64,000 nt of DNA from Asterella californica (GCA_036924285.1 JAYKYS010000006.1:22046001-22110000); one strand, 5' to 3'; shown: positions 52,713 to 64,000, numbered from the stretch's first letter. Notes: generated from the sequence alone by a model not told the origin. Numbers and translations: made by a program.

Positions 52713-54733
52713 TGTCGTGTCGTGGACCGGCTCCTATCTGAAATTCAGACTTCGATGTTTGTCGTTCCAGAGACACTCATGAGAAAGACAAGCTAGGCCT
52801 TAGCTTACGGGCTTTTGGCTTCATTTCGGATCTCCATTTTCATCGCATAGATGGGTAGAGCTCCTTGTCAGCTTTCCATAGGCACTTCATCTACTTCGTT
52901 TGGACGCCTAGTGGAGAAGTTACAAGACTCGAAAGATGGAGAAAACAAGCTAGGCCCCAGCGTACGGACTTTTGGCAAAACTTCGGATCTTCGTTTTTAT
53001 CGCACCAATGGATAGAGCTCCTTGTCAGTTTTCCATAGGCACTTCATCTACTTCGTTTGGACGCCTAGTGGAAAAGTTACAAGACTCGAAAGATGGAGAA
53101 AACAAGCTAGGCTCCAGCTTATGGACTTTTGGCGCAACTTCGGATCTTCACTTTCATCACATAGATGGGTAGAGCTTGCTGTCAGCTTTCCATGGGCATC
53201 TTGTTTACTTCGTTTGGACATCCAGAGAAGAAGTTATGCGATTCGAAAGAAGATAAAATCAAGCTAGACTCCTAGTTACTTGCTGACTGGGTATTTAAGA
53301 CTTCAGGCGTTATATCAAAGACGCAAGGGGCATGCTTCTTATTTTTCAGGAGAGAACTGTACGTACAGAGACTGTTGCAAGGGGGCTGCTTAAGGGGCTT
53401 GCTTGTTCCTGCGACTTGTCGGTGGACGTTTTGGAGAATTGGGAAGTCCAATACATGCGCGCAAGGTGTCATCGGGTTCAGATCTGTGCAGGCTACGCAC
53501 AGGTTAAGACGGTTCTTGAAGAGACGGATCGGGGGTTGTGTTTTGAGAGAAATTGAGACGCAGGAAGCAGATTTGAGATTTTCAGTTATCTGTGAAGGAG
53601 AGTTGGACCGTTCGGACCGTTCCGGAGTCCAAATTTGCTGTCCTTGGATCCATCGGGATCAGAACAACGAGTTCTTCAGGAAATTGAAGACGATACAAAG
53701 TTTCATCGAGCGGTTTGGGAGTTGTGAGTGAAATTGGCTCGCAGGGAAGCGCTTGCGTCAGGTTTTTCATCGCCTGCGACCTGAGATTGGATTGTTTTTC
53801 ACGATCGGTGAGCCAAGCTCTTCGTTCTTGGTGCCTACGCGATCAGGGAGTCTTCATCTACTCATAGGAGAAGACCGTGTGTGGATTGGATTGTTGGTTT
53901 GGGTGTGATGAGCGAGGTTGAGCCGTAGGGAGCCGATTTACGTCAGTTTTTTATAATCTGCGACCAAATTTCTCGAGTGGTTTTGCAAAAGGAACTCCGA
54001 ACGGCTTGTTTGGAGTCTTGTTGGGTTCAGAGTAGCTAGATCTACCTACCAGAGAAGACAGATATCAGTTTGGACGATCCGTTTGTGCGGTGTGAGCGGT
54101 TTTAAGCCGCAGGGAGGAGTTTTTGAAGGTTCGGTCACCTGCGACCGAAAATCAGATATATCTCGACTATCGGGAGTCGGATCTGAAAGTTTCTTGAGCC
54201 AACGGAGTCAGGGAAGGAGACCCTATCAATATTTGAAGATCGTTTGACGAAAAGAGAAAGTTCCTAGATAGGTCTTTTTCGGTTCCTTCACTACAGGTTT
54301 TGTCCTTTTGAGTTCGTTAAGGACTTAGTTGGTTGTGTATAGCTTGTGGTAGCTAGCTTTAGCCAAGAGCTAGTGTGTGGATGTGGTTTGGACTTGGGTT
54401 TGGATCGCGTGATACTGTTGTGGCTCTGTTTGTTAGCAAAGAGAAGTTTCTCTTGCTTTGAGTTCCGTTTCGACGATTTCAGGCTAGGGTTGCGATTCAA
54501 GGGTTTGTTTTAGGGCTTCTGAAGTAGGTTACAGACCGCTCTGGTCTGTTCCTCAGTTTTGTGCTGTTAGGAGAAAGAAACGACAGTGTACATACATTTG
54601 GAGTGGTATATATTGCGCGTTTGTTTTCGTGGTTGTTCTTCTCTGTCTTGTCTCTGTTTGGCACACATCATCTCCACAGCCAGGAACCTCGTGTTTTCCT
54701 GGACATCCTTCACGCAAAATATCCGACACGATA
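52713..54733 (+). repeat. 3' LTR (type A), 2021 bases
   Basis: It matches the 5' LTR along its length, including the three 157-base units (52791, 52948, 53105) and the CGACACGATA end. The four bases that follow, CCGT, equal those before the 5' LTR. It is followed tail to tail by an inverted LTR from 54738. Confidence 0.93.
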
Positions 54734-54737
54734 CCGT

Positions 54738-55665
54738 TATCGTGTCGGATTTTGCGTGAAGGTTGTCCAAGAAAATGCGAGGTTCCTGGCTGTGGAGATG
54801 TAGTGTGTCGAACAAAGACAAGACAGAGAAAAATAACCACGAGAACAAGCGTCGCAAGGTATATCAACTCTTGCTTTATATACACTTTCGAATCTTCTTC
54901 TCTAAGAATACAAAACAAAAAAACAAGCTTAAGCGGTCAGTAATCTGTACCAACCTCTCTATAACGAGCCCTTGAATCTCAACCTAGACCCAAAACTATC
55001 AAAGTGTAGCTCAAAGCAAGAGAAACATCCCTTTGCTAACCAAAAGAGCAACAAAACCCAAGTCCAAACAACATCCATGTACAAGCCCTTAGCTAAAGCT
55101 AGCTACCACAAGCTGTACATAACCAACAAGATATCTAACGAACTCCAAAAGAGCAAAAAATGTAACGAAGGAACCGAAAAAGATCTATCTGAGAACTTTT
55201 TTCTTTCGCCAAATGGTCTTCAGATGTTGATAAGGTCTTCTTCCCTCACTCCATTGACCCAAGAAACCCTTAGATCCGACTCTCGACAACTGAGATATCT
55301 CTGATTTTCGATCTGAACTTTCAAAAACTGAAGTGACAGGACCTTCAAAAACTCCTCCCTACGGCTTAAAATGACGCACATCGTCCAAACAGATCATCTG
55401 AACTGATATCCGTCTTCTCTGGTAGATAGATCTAGCTATCTTAAACCCAACGAGACTCCAAACAAGCTGTGTGGAGTTCTCTTCGCAAAACCACGCCAGA
55501 AATTTGACCGCAGAATGCAAAGTTGCAACTCCCTGCAACTCAAACTCGCTTACCACATCCAAACCAACAATTCAATCCACGTATGATCTTCTCCTATGCG
55601 TAGGTGAAGACTCCCTGATCGCACACCAAGAACGTAGAGCTTGGCTCACCGATCACGAAGAACAA
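54738..55665 (-). repeat. 3' half of a minus-strand type-A LTR
   Basis: The sequence from 54738 is the reverse complement of the LTR tail (TATCGTGTCGGA onward). It follows the type-A LTR back to the point equivalent to 45768, where it stops at 55665. The missing front half of this LTR is at 55964-56856 in the opposite orientation. Only CCGT separates it from the full-length element. Confidence 0.88.
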
Positions 55666-55963
55666 GGGAGTTTGTACATGATCTTATCATCTCATTTCTA
55701 GATCATATTTCTATGAAAGGTTACGCAATGAAAGACAAAGATGATGTAGTGCTCGGGAATGATTGTATGAGGTTTGTTAGAGATCATATCAGAGATGTAG
55801 AGCGTATTTTGACACGTTTGGAGGAAATACATCTCATCTTGTCAGGTGTTATGTCCAAGTTTGGTGTGTTAGAGCTTTTAGTGGTTGCTCATTTGTGGAA
55901 AGTGATCAAATTCAAAGAAGGTTGACGCTATAGCTAGGATAACGGACTATACAAATATCACGG
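55666..55963 (+). pseudogene. RT fragment of element C, now in plus orientation within an inversion
   Basis: It reads REFVHDLIISFLDHISMKGY, then DHIRDVERILTRLEEIHL and LSGVMSKFGVLELL, matching the part of RT from just before FLDD to the RNase H linker at 50280-50580. It ends ...TNIT at ACGG (55960-55963), where an LTR starts. It belongs with the RT part at 56857-57105 and the RNase H part at 44466-44686, both on the minus strand. Confidence 0.8.
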
Positions 55964-56856
55964 TGTTGTGTCGTGGATCGGCTCTTATCTGAAAATCTAT
56001 TTTTGATACGCATCATTATCGCTCCAAAGACACTCATGGGACTAAAAATGAGCTTTTTTACACAACTTTGGATCTTCACTTTCATTACATCAATGGGTAG
56101 AGCTCATTGTCAGCTTTCCATTGACACGTTGTCTATTTCATTTGGACGTCTAGTGGAGAAGTTACGAGACTCGAAAGATGAGAAAAGCAAGCTAGACCAT
56201 AGCTTACGGACTTTTTGCACAACTTCGGATCTTCACTTTCATTACATCAATGGGCCGAGTTCGTTGTCAGCTTTCCATAGGCACTTCGTCTACTTCATTT
56301 GGACCCTTAGTGGTGAAGATACGAAACTCGAAAGAAGAGAAAATCAAGCTAGACTCTAGCTTACTGTTGCTGATTGGATATTTGCAACTCCTGGTGCTAT
56401 ACTAAGGACGCAAGAGGTCTGCTTGCTCATTATCTGTGAAAACTTATACGTATGGTGACTGACGTAAGGGGGGAACTTAAGAGATTAGCTTGTTTTTGGG
56501 ACCTATGATGGACCGTTTGGAGAATTGAGAAGTCCAATGCATGCGCGCAAGGTGTCATTGGGTTGATCTGTGCAGGCTACGCGTTGGTTAAGATGGTTCG
56601 TGAAGAGACGGATCGTGGAGTGTGTTTTCGGAGAAATTGGGACGTAGAGAAGAGATTAGGAGGGCTTCAGTGACATGTGAAGGAGAGTTGGACCGTTTGG
56701 TCGGACCGTCCTTGGATCCATTGAGATCAGAACGCCGAGTTCTTCAAGAAATTAAAGACGATACGAAGTTTCATCGGACGATTTGAGAGTTTTGAGTGAA
56801 ATTGATCCGCATGGAAATGCTTACGTTAGTTTTTCGTGGCTTACGACCTGAGATTG
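55964..56856 (+). repeat. 5' half of a type-A LTR within the inverted segment
   Basis: It starts TGTTGTGTCGTGGATCGG and aligns to the front of the type-A LTR (including parts of the U3 units) up to CTGAGATTG, equivalent to about 45766. The rest of the same LTR is at 54738-55665 on the other strand. Confidence 0.85.
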
Positions 56857-57105
56857 CTCCTTGAGGAAGACTACACATCCGCATAAATCCTAAAGGCCTA
56901 CGCATGGTGATAAATCTCTACTCTCAACAACCAACTGAAATTGACCATAGCCTAAATATAAATCTCTAATCAAATAAATAGCTCTTCTTACAATGCCTCG
57001 ACTACCTAAGACCCGTCGTAACATTATGAATGGTCAGTTGCTCGCATGTTGCATGTCTTGAATGAAACGCAAGGCTCATGAGTTCTTGGGTACAATAAGA
57101 GAAAA
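56857..57105 (-). pseudogene. RT fragment of element C, minus strand
   Basis: On the minus strand one can follow LRFIQDMQ, an RAIYLIRDLYLGYGQFQLVV stretch, and a RMCSLPQG-like end, matching RT at 49995-50230. Shifts and stops are frequent. About 15 codons are missing before the next part at 55666. Confidence 0.75.
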
Positions 57106-57690
57106 CATTTGTCAGAAACATGTGGGAAAGTTATCAATACACCGTCAGAAAGAGCATGTAGGAAACATGTCAAAAGTTGTCTTAAATGATGTCGAGAAAG
57201 TAAAGTGTCAGAAAACTGTTCGAAAAAGTGTCATAAACACATGGTTATGTTATTAGAAACATGTCTTTAAAGAACTATAGAATAGATGTAAGAAAGTTGT
57301 AGGAAAATATTGAAATCTCAATTATGAATATATGTCAGAAATGTTATAGAATACTATCAGAAACGCATCGTAATATATTTATGAACTCATGTTAAAATGT
57401 CTTCGGAAAACCAGATTGTTATCGGAATTGTTTAAATATTTAATACATAAGTTGTCAAAATATTATAATAATTATTTCAGAAATTTAGGTTTAGCGACAA
57501 AAATATGCACCAATTCTGGTAGTTTACCCATAGAAAATATGTGAGAATTTAGAAGAACGGAGAGCAAACTATCACAACCAAAAAACGTCAGATTTCAAGA
57601 CATGTTTCATACTGTTTAAAATGGTGTTTTCTGACACCTTTCTCACATGTTTTCGACACAGTTTCCCACAGTCTGATATAATTTTAAGAC
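57106..57690. repeat. Degenerate short-motif array with inverted counterpart
   Basis: The motif GTCAGAAACATGTGGGAAAG and variants recurs at least six times between about 57110 and 57365 on the plus strand. At 57625-57680 the reverse complement appears (TTTTCTGACACC, CTCACATGTTTTCGACA, TTTCCCACA). This suggests the arms of an old fold-back element or an eroded minisatellite. Confidence 0.45.
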
Positions 57691-60600
57691 GATTATTTTT
57701 ACGAAACTTGTGATTTAAGATATCTTTTGTGTTGGAACCAGTGTCAAAAAACAGATGATATTTAGTAGTGTCAACGAATACAAAAGAAACTTTTCAAATA
57801 GGAAGGTTCTAGAAACTTCAGAATGGATTATCGATGACGAGCAACCTTTAAAGCATCTGCTCAACCCCTCCAACAAGTGAATGTATTTTTAATTATGTTC
57901 ATCTGTATTAGTCAAAGATTGATAGAAGAAGAAAGCACGATACTCAAGAATTGAATAATTAATAGAGAAATACATTACTACTTTAAGTAATTTGGAGATT
58001 CTAGTTGGATGGTCAAGGTCCATGGCTAGAAATGTTTCCGTATTTGTGTTAAGTGTACGAAACGATATAAGGTGAACCATCATAGATGTCTTTTATGCCA
58101 TATAATGACCTTGCATTCGTGTGCATATGAGAGAATTATGAAGAATCCTAATTTCATCTCGTGACTATTCAGTTTTTTATGTTCAGTCATCATCATATAT
58201 ATATACAATACTTATTCTAATTATTCTCTCGCTTTTCATTCCTCCCACTTCTCTCTCTCTCTTTCTTATATCTTTTATCTTTTCGAGCTCATTTCCTCTC
58301 CTCTAACCAGGGGAGTCTGTTTTTGTTTCGACTTGACCACCGCTCGACATAACTCTATCTCTCCTTCACTATTTTTTGTTGCGCGAAGATCATATTTTTG
58401 TGACTCGAACTTCATATGTCTTAGTTTGATCTAACAATGTCATACTTACTACCTTTCTTAGATATGTGAATACTTAAGTTCCCAATCTATGGTTGAGATA
58501 CTCAATGGATCTTCGGGTGTACTTCAGAGTTTCTGTTCTCTATTTCATGAGTCACGTGTGGATCTGCCTTTAAATTAGAAACTATTAAATTTCTGTTTCA
58601 ATAATATATAGTATTGTTTTTAAATATAGTTTGTAGACTCTATAAAATCAAGTTAAAAAATTCAAAAGATAATATAAATATCTATTATAAAAAGTAAATT
58701 TATTTACTGTTATTGTTAAGAAAAATTTAGCTTACTTACTCTCAATTATGTTTAATGATTTTAATTAGTGAGTCTTCTGATTTCATGTCAGAATATTCAG
58801 ATATCATTGAGATGAGTTATCTCTGATTTAGAACTGATTGTCATTCTTTTTTTCTTTTTGTTTGTTTTTTTCATTCTATAAAACTTATCATAGGACGGCT
58901 CCAGAGCATAAATCTGAAACTCCATATCAGTGACTTGGCACTATAATTTTATGACATCAACATTTTCCTTAGATTGTCACGCGATATACTACTAACAAAC
59001 ACTGCAGCATTATGTCAAAATACACACATTTTACATATGAAAATTCATCTATATGATCATATTGCAATTGGTAGCAAGTTGTACTTCTATCAAACTCAAA
59101 GAAGGTAGAGACGTCCATGAACTTTATGACATTCTTGTAAATATCAAAATAACGTTCCGTAACGCTTCTCCAACCCAAATCCCATTATCAGATGAATCTA
59201 TTCAACCTAAACAAACATGCTACCATGCTATTGTACGTTGTGGTTTTATATATACATATATTTCCTTTTATCTTTGCCTTTTGACCTACTCCATGTATTC
59301 GAGTTTTCTGGAAACTAAACTACTGTTTTGCAAGTCGAAGATGCACTTGAACCTTTAAATGATATCATCCGTAGATGACACAAGTGGAATGGAATAGCAT
59401 TCCAACTTGGAGTTTTCTAAGCAATTATAAACAGAGCCCGGCACGTAAAACTGATAAGACTAAGAAGGGTGGCATAAGACTTGTAAGACGATGAAACTAG
59501 GGTTGAAACTTCTTCTATATCTGAAAAGGAGTAATTTTGCATTTCAACCTGTTTTTTTTTCTTACACGGTACTTGTTATTCCCGTGAATGCGTCTTTGTA
59601 GAAAACTCAAGCTACTCAACTTCTCTTCAAAGAGTTTACGGATAACTCTAATATAACAAAGTTATTAACATCGTCTACATACTTTACCCTATTCATACTC
59701 TTTCACACTCTCTTGTTATTGGAGAGCTCAAAGTATCACTTTTGTCTATTTGTCGAAACCACTTAAGAATCTTTGATAGACCTATTTTATATAATTTTTC
59801 AAATAAATAATAAGAAGTGTTTACATTTTCTATTTTATGTTATTGCATTACTTAAAATGTACAAAATAATATCTATTATATTTATTTGGAAAATAATTAA
59901 ATGATATAAAAATAAACTAAGTTAAAATATTAAGTTATATTAAGGATAGATCACATAAATTCTTTATCACTTAGATGCCTCAAGTACCAGCAAGAAGTAC
60001 CTCACTTTAATTGATGTGTCATGGTAAACTTTTTGTCAACAATGTGAAGCGATCGATGGATCATTTCACAACATAATCCACTTCATGTCCTGGGGAGGAC
60101 AGTGAACATTTGCTTTATATATCATGTGCAACTTTTCATATTCTTTTGCATCTTGTTATATTATAAAAATTATTTTTTACAAATATATTATATTATTTAT
60201 AATATAATTTAAAGAATTATCACTCTTTTCATAAAAATAATTACTGAATTAATATTTTTACTTTACAAATAAACATTACTTTACTTTTAATAAACATTAT
60301 TTTCCAAACATTTAGTGCTAAATCTTTACATGTGTCATTATATTGATTTGATGCATAAAAATATTGAAATAAAAATTAATATTTCATTAAAAACTTGTTA
60401 TAACCATAAATACAAGTCAAATCTGACAGATGATTCACATTATATCTATGATGTGTTAGATTGTTCTCACTAATTATTTTTTGAATTTTTGAATCCCATT
60501 AGTAACTTTTTAGTTATAATAGAAATTCATTTTAATAAATTTCTAATAATAATAATTATTTTTTTAGTTCCTATATTACATCGCACATGGTTTTATAATA

Positions 60601-62201
60601 GTATTTGACTTTCCCCTGAGTTCATGTCGTCACGCTTGCTGACGGCTGTCACCTCGCTCGATCAATGACACAACAACTCAATATAAGATAGATGCAACAA
60701 CATCTCTAGTGGCAATATGAAATTGTGTTCTACATCATACAAGAATCTATCTAGTACCCAACCATGTACGACAGAATAAAAACCTTAAAAAAACGTTTTG
60801 AGAAATGAAGACATAATATAATACAAACAGGAAGGTATGCTTACATATTACTGAATGTGATAAACTGAATAAATGTATACCAAGAACTTTATTTTCTATG
60901 TTATGTTTAAAGAAATAGAGGGATAAAATATTTAAAAGATATTAATTAAAAGAAAAAGAGTGTTAAATTTTACATAAATAAATAAATTTTAATACTAAAA
61001 GAAAATAAATTCGTTCTCCAAGACATTGTATTTCATATTCCTGAATGGAAGTGATGTGTGTGAGATATATATATTAAAGAATTTCATCCATATAAAAGTT
61101 TGATTGTATCAAAATAATAGCAAAAAAGGAAAATTAAACAATAAAAGGAGCACCCAAGTTAATGAATAAGGTCATGTCAAAGGTATCAAATGTTAAAGGT
61201 ATTCAATATCATATGCCAACGTTAACGTGATATACAACGACAAATAGTTCAATCAAAGTAAACTTGAAGGAAATGAAGGATTAACTAATGTGTAGAAGCA
61301 ATAAAGACATTAGAATTATTCTTTGACTAATAGTATTTACTTTCTAAGTACTAAATAAGTCAAGAAAAACATTAATAAACCAATAAATCCCTGCAAATTA
61401 TAATAGCATTGAGTTATGAAGATAAAAATAATAGCACTTGTCTCACATGACCTATATTATATACATTCAGTGACATCCTTGGGATTGTGTCATAAGGATG
61501 TCTCATACATGTCATGTAAACGGATATATCCGGTCCTAGAAAAGAATATACTCTGATGATCCTAACATGACGAGGGAGCGTAAGATACCCAATACAATTG
61601 TAGGGTTCATATGGAATTCTCATAATAAAAAGCTTTCCGTAAATGATTTTTCTGAAATTGTCTCAATCAATTAATATTAATTGATTCGAAGTGTTACATG
61701 CGAAGTGTATGTGAAGTTTATTGAATATGTTTGCACTGTGAAGAAGTTATATGACAATGTGATGTGTAATATCGAGAGTTCATTCGCCTGATTTTTTGGA
61801 AACACTTGAGTACAAAAGAAGAGTATCTTTTACGGTTGTAGTAATATTTTTAAAGTCAAAAGATTTTTTAAGAAAGTTTATTTTACGGGCAAGAGTTCCC
61901 CAGAAGTTAATGTTCCATGCATATTATTTAACGCCAACGTGAAAACAAAAACAGTGAACAATGATAATGTTACTCATACTTTTGCTGAATTCTCACTCCT
62001 GGTAGAAATTTGGGTAACTCAGACTCTTCTAATTTTCCTTATAGCGTTCGACTTTTCGACTAATCCAGATTATCGTTGACTAATTACTGCATCGTTCTTT
62101 GAACGTCTTGTACTAGTGGATTTGTCTCAATGAGTATTATATTTAAATTTTTGCATTTGCTCACTGTATTACTGAACACAAGTGCTAGAAAGTTCAAAGT
62201 T
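57691..62201. other. AT-rich intergenic DNA, no gene recognised
   Basis: Low GC throughout, with a short CTCTCTCTCT-type run near 58250 and ATATATATATA near 58195. All frames are short. A copy of the dispersed repeat lies at 61889-61927. Nothing suggests exons. Confidence 0.5.
61889..61927 (+). repeat. Dispersed short repeat, copy 4
   Basis: GCAAGAGTTCCCCAGAAGTT then AATGTTCCATGCATATTATT; same family as the copies near 22678, 25761 and 26749, again after an AT-rich tract. Confidence 0.4.
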
Positions 62202-62231
62202 ATGAGAGGAGTCTCTTGGAACCGATTTGAA
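62202..62231. repeat. Left arm of a perfect 30-base inverted repeat
   Basis: Begins ATGAGAGGAGTCTCTTGGAA. Its exact reverse complement is at 62355-62384. The pair encloses the tRNA gene. Confidence 0.95.
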
Positions 62232-62269
62232 ATTTGTAGGTTTTTCATTTCAAATTCTTTTTTTTTTAA

Positions 62270-62341
62270 GCGTCCATCGTCTAAAGGATAGGACAGAGGT
62301 TTTCTAAACCTCCAGTATAGGTTCGAATCCTATTGGACGTA
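62270..62341 (+). tRNA. trnR-UCU: tRNA-Arg (UCU), plastid-type
   Basis: A 72-base tRNA: acceptor GCGTCCA paired with TGGACGT (one G-T pair at the end) plus discriminator A; anticodon stem GAGGT/ACCTC around loop TTTCTAA, giving anticodon TCT for Arg (AGA); T arm ATAGG-TTCGAAT-CCTAT. The sequence is strongly like chloroplast trnR-UCU and unlike nuclear tRNA-Arg. CCA is not encoded. The surroundings are ordinary nuclear DNA, so this is most likely a small insertion of organelle DNA. A nuclear copy with only internal A/B boxes might not be transcribed. Poly-T before and poly-A after the gene are part of the inverted-repeat structure. Confidence 0.88.
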
Positions 62342-62354
62342 ATAAAAAAAAAAA

Positions 62355-62384
62355 TTCAAATCGGTTCCAAGAGACTCCTCTCAT
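62355..62384. repeat. Right arm of the 30-base inverted repeat
   Basis: Exact reverse complement of 62202-62231; the 123 bases between them hold the tRNA gene. Confidence 0.95.
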
Positions 62385-64000
62385 TTGAAATTCCTTTCAA
62401 CAGCCTTTTGTACCAAGAGAGGAGGAAAGGAAAAATTCTGATAAATAAAAGTGAGAAGCACTATATTTGCAATTCTGTAGCATCCTTTTTGAAAACATCA
62501 TGAAAGAATCATTGTGACCCTGCTTTCAGATCCTTTGATGAATGATGAATATGAGTACGGATATTAGTTAGGACTCCACCTGTCGTCTCTTCATTGGAGA
62601 ACCGCGTCTCAGGTTGTAACGTCCCTGGTTCAACTCTTGCGCTTCCTCGGCCTCGGCACGTGGGTTAGCAGACGACGAGTCTTCAGACAGGCACGACAAG
62701 TCCTTCCTTGAAGGAGGAAAGACTCAGAAAAAGGAACGGGGAGAAAAGTCACCTATAGAATACGCGCGCACTTCGAAAGTGGTCTTCTGCTGAGGGTGCA
62801 AAGCTCAGAAGTACTGAAGTTGCTTCGTTGGGAGGAATTGGCCACTAGTCCCATAAAAGGGCCGAGGTGGACTTCCAGAAGGACTAAGAGCCTGCGACTC
62901 TGTGCAGTCGTCTGGAATGATCGGTCTTCAATCTTTGGAAGTTGACTCGTTTCGTGCCTGTAGCTTTAGGCGACCTCCGTCATAGCTTTGCGAGGTCGTA
63001 CTTGATGCTGCATGCTGTAGGAACTCGAGAAGCCGGACTTGTAGTAGAGTCCTCGTGTGATTGTTTATCTCACTACGTACCTGATTCGACTGCAGCGGAT
63101 TCTAGAAGGTGGGCCGGCTTCTCCGGATATCATTCTTGCATGGAACAAAAGCCGCCAAGCACTTGATCACATGCGTATTGCCCTCAGAGTCCTCTAAATC
63201 CGATCCGCCTCGGGAGTGAAGACATTATACTCAAACATGTATTTTCTATGTCTTTCCCTAATTTTCAACACACGAAGGTGTTGAATGATAAGATGAAGAT
63301 CTCTGTTATGTTATAAGTCGGTTTGGTAAGAGCATTTGTTGCTTGGTTCTCAGGAGCCCTTCAGTAGGACGACCCGACTATTCGAGATAGATGCACCATA
63401 TTCACCATAACAGGATTCCGATATGTAGCCTGAAACTTTCTGTCACAATGTTCTGTTTTTTGCCTGTGACAGTATAGCGCGCGGGTACTATCCCTTGAAA
63501 CTTGATGAACCATAGACTTCTGTGGGTGGAAAGAACTGAACCTGCAGTATTACTTAAGTAAGTTCCTAACTTTTCTTGCAGTTTAGCTAGGTAGGAATGT
63601 TACGACGAGTGTCTGCTTAGATATTCCTCCCGGGGCCACTCCAGTGTACCACTCAAAGATATGATCTTCTAAGTGTTAACCGCAGGGTGGGAACTATATC
63701 TTTCTGGTACTCCTGAGGAATCTGCAGGAACTTATCGAATGTGAACTCGATCAACCCTCAGTGGGGTAACTAGTACTCTCTTAACGTCTAAAACAAACGA
63801 CAAATGATGGATTTACCTGAAGTTCTCACTACCTCTGTGAGTATTCGGAACGGCAAGCTTGGGCAGACATTGAATTCTGGCTCGAGTCAAATGGATAATT
63901 CCGAACTTTACCAATCAAACTGTGTCTGGTCCACATTCCCCTTTCCGCTCCGTATAGGAAGCTTGAGTCACTGTGAAGAGTCTTTTAGCTTAGAAAGTTC
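62385..64000. other. No gene recognised at the right edge
   Basis: From about 62540 the composition is more balanced than the preceding AT-rich DNA, which may mean a gene or transposon begins beyond the edge. Frames are short (longest about 74 codons at 62942-63166) and match nothing I know. Confidence 0.4.

Larger units (their letters stand above)
44691..54733 (+). mobile_element. Full-length Ty3/gypsy LTR retrotransposon, about 10.04 kb
   Basis: Two directly repeated LTRs (44691-46710, 52713-54733) flank a primer-binding candidate, gag with a zinc knuckle, protease, RT, RNase H, integrase and a polypurine tract, in the gypsy order (integrase last). The four bases CCGT lie on both sides (44687-44690, 54734-54737), giving a 4-base target duplication. 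In a 245-base stretch aligned by eye (from 45781 and the matching 3' LTR part) I count 8 differences, about 3%, so it is not a recent insertion. Stops and frameshifts in gag-pol make this copy non-autonomous. It interrupts an older minus-strand element. Confidence 0.95.

Noticed and set aside
62270..62341. Normal nuclear tRNA-Arg gene
   Set aside because: The sequence is of the plastid type, has a G-T terminal pair and sits in a hairpin; a nuclear gene would differ in the D arm and acceptor stem.

Overview
The window is nuclear DNA of a land plant, most likely a bryophyte (probably a moss). This is inference. The one intact host gene is a 16-exon plant phosphatidylinositol 4-kinase beta carrying the plant-specific charged repeats. 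Around it lie a plastid-type tRNA gene, a Ty3/gypsy family of the kind I associate with moss genomes, and two transposon classes rare or absent in flowering plants: an RT element with a restriction-like endonuclease, and a stand-alone HUH Rep. Most of the window is transposon-rich or AT-rich intergenic DNA.

Layout. 1-2.2 kb: little coding signal apart from a possible gene start running off the left edge on the minus strand. 2.2-5.7 kb: a decayed non-LTR retroelement (C2H2 zinc finger, reverse transcriptase, CCHC-like cluster, restriction-like endonuclease) followed by a structured 3' tail. 5.7-11.4 kb: no gene recognised. 11.67-18.54 kb, minus strand: the PI4K-beta gene, whose exon chain could be followed with GT/AG junctions in phase to a 1221-residue product. 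18.5-20.8 kb: its probable leader and promoter, pyrimidine-rich on the minus strand. 20.8-30.3 kb: AT-rich intergenic DNA with nested MITEs, a 58-base palindrome and a dispersed short repeat. 30.3-32.9 kb: a broken Rep-like HUH endonuclease gene of the Replitron kind, with nearby direct repeats and a strong hairpin.

33.7-57.1 kb is a stack of Ty3/gypsy copies of one superfamily in both orientations. The reference copy is full length (44691-54733, about 2.02-kb LTRs, 4-base duplication CCGT). It sits in the pol gene of an older minus-strand element at the same four bases used by an earlier minus-strand LTR of the same family. A second pair of LTRs at 38.94 kb also meets tail to tail with exactly four bases between. 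A clean inversion of about 1.19 kb (55666-56856) scrambles one LTR and its host RT gene and can be undone by eye. LTR-internal tandem repeats (157-base and about 188-base periods) occur in this block.

57.1-62.2 kb is AT-rich without genes. At 62.27 kb a plastid-type trnR-UCU lies between the arms of a perfect 30-base inverted repeat. 62.4-64.0 kb is of more balanced composition, with no gene recognised.

The best candidates for something little described are the HUH Rep element, the endonuclease-bearing RT element in a plant, the tail-to-tail LTR integrations at four-base spacing, and the hairpin-framed organellar tRNA. Exon boundaries, repeat edges and inversion breakpoints were read by eye and may be off by a few bases.
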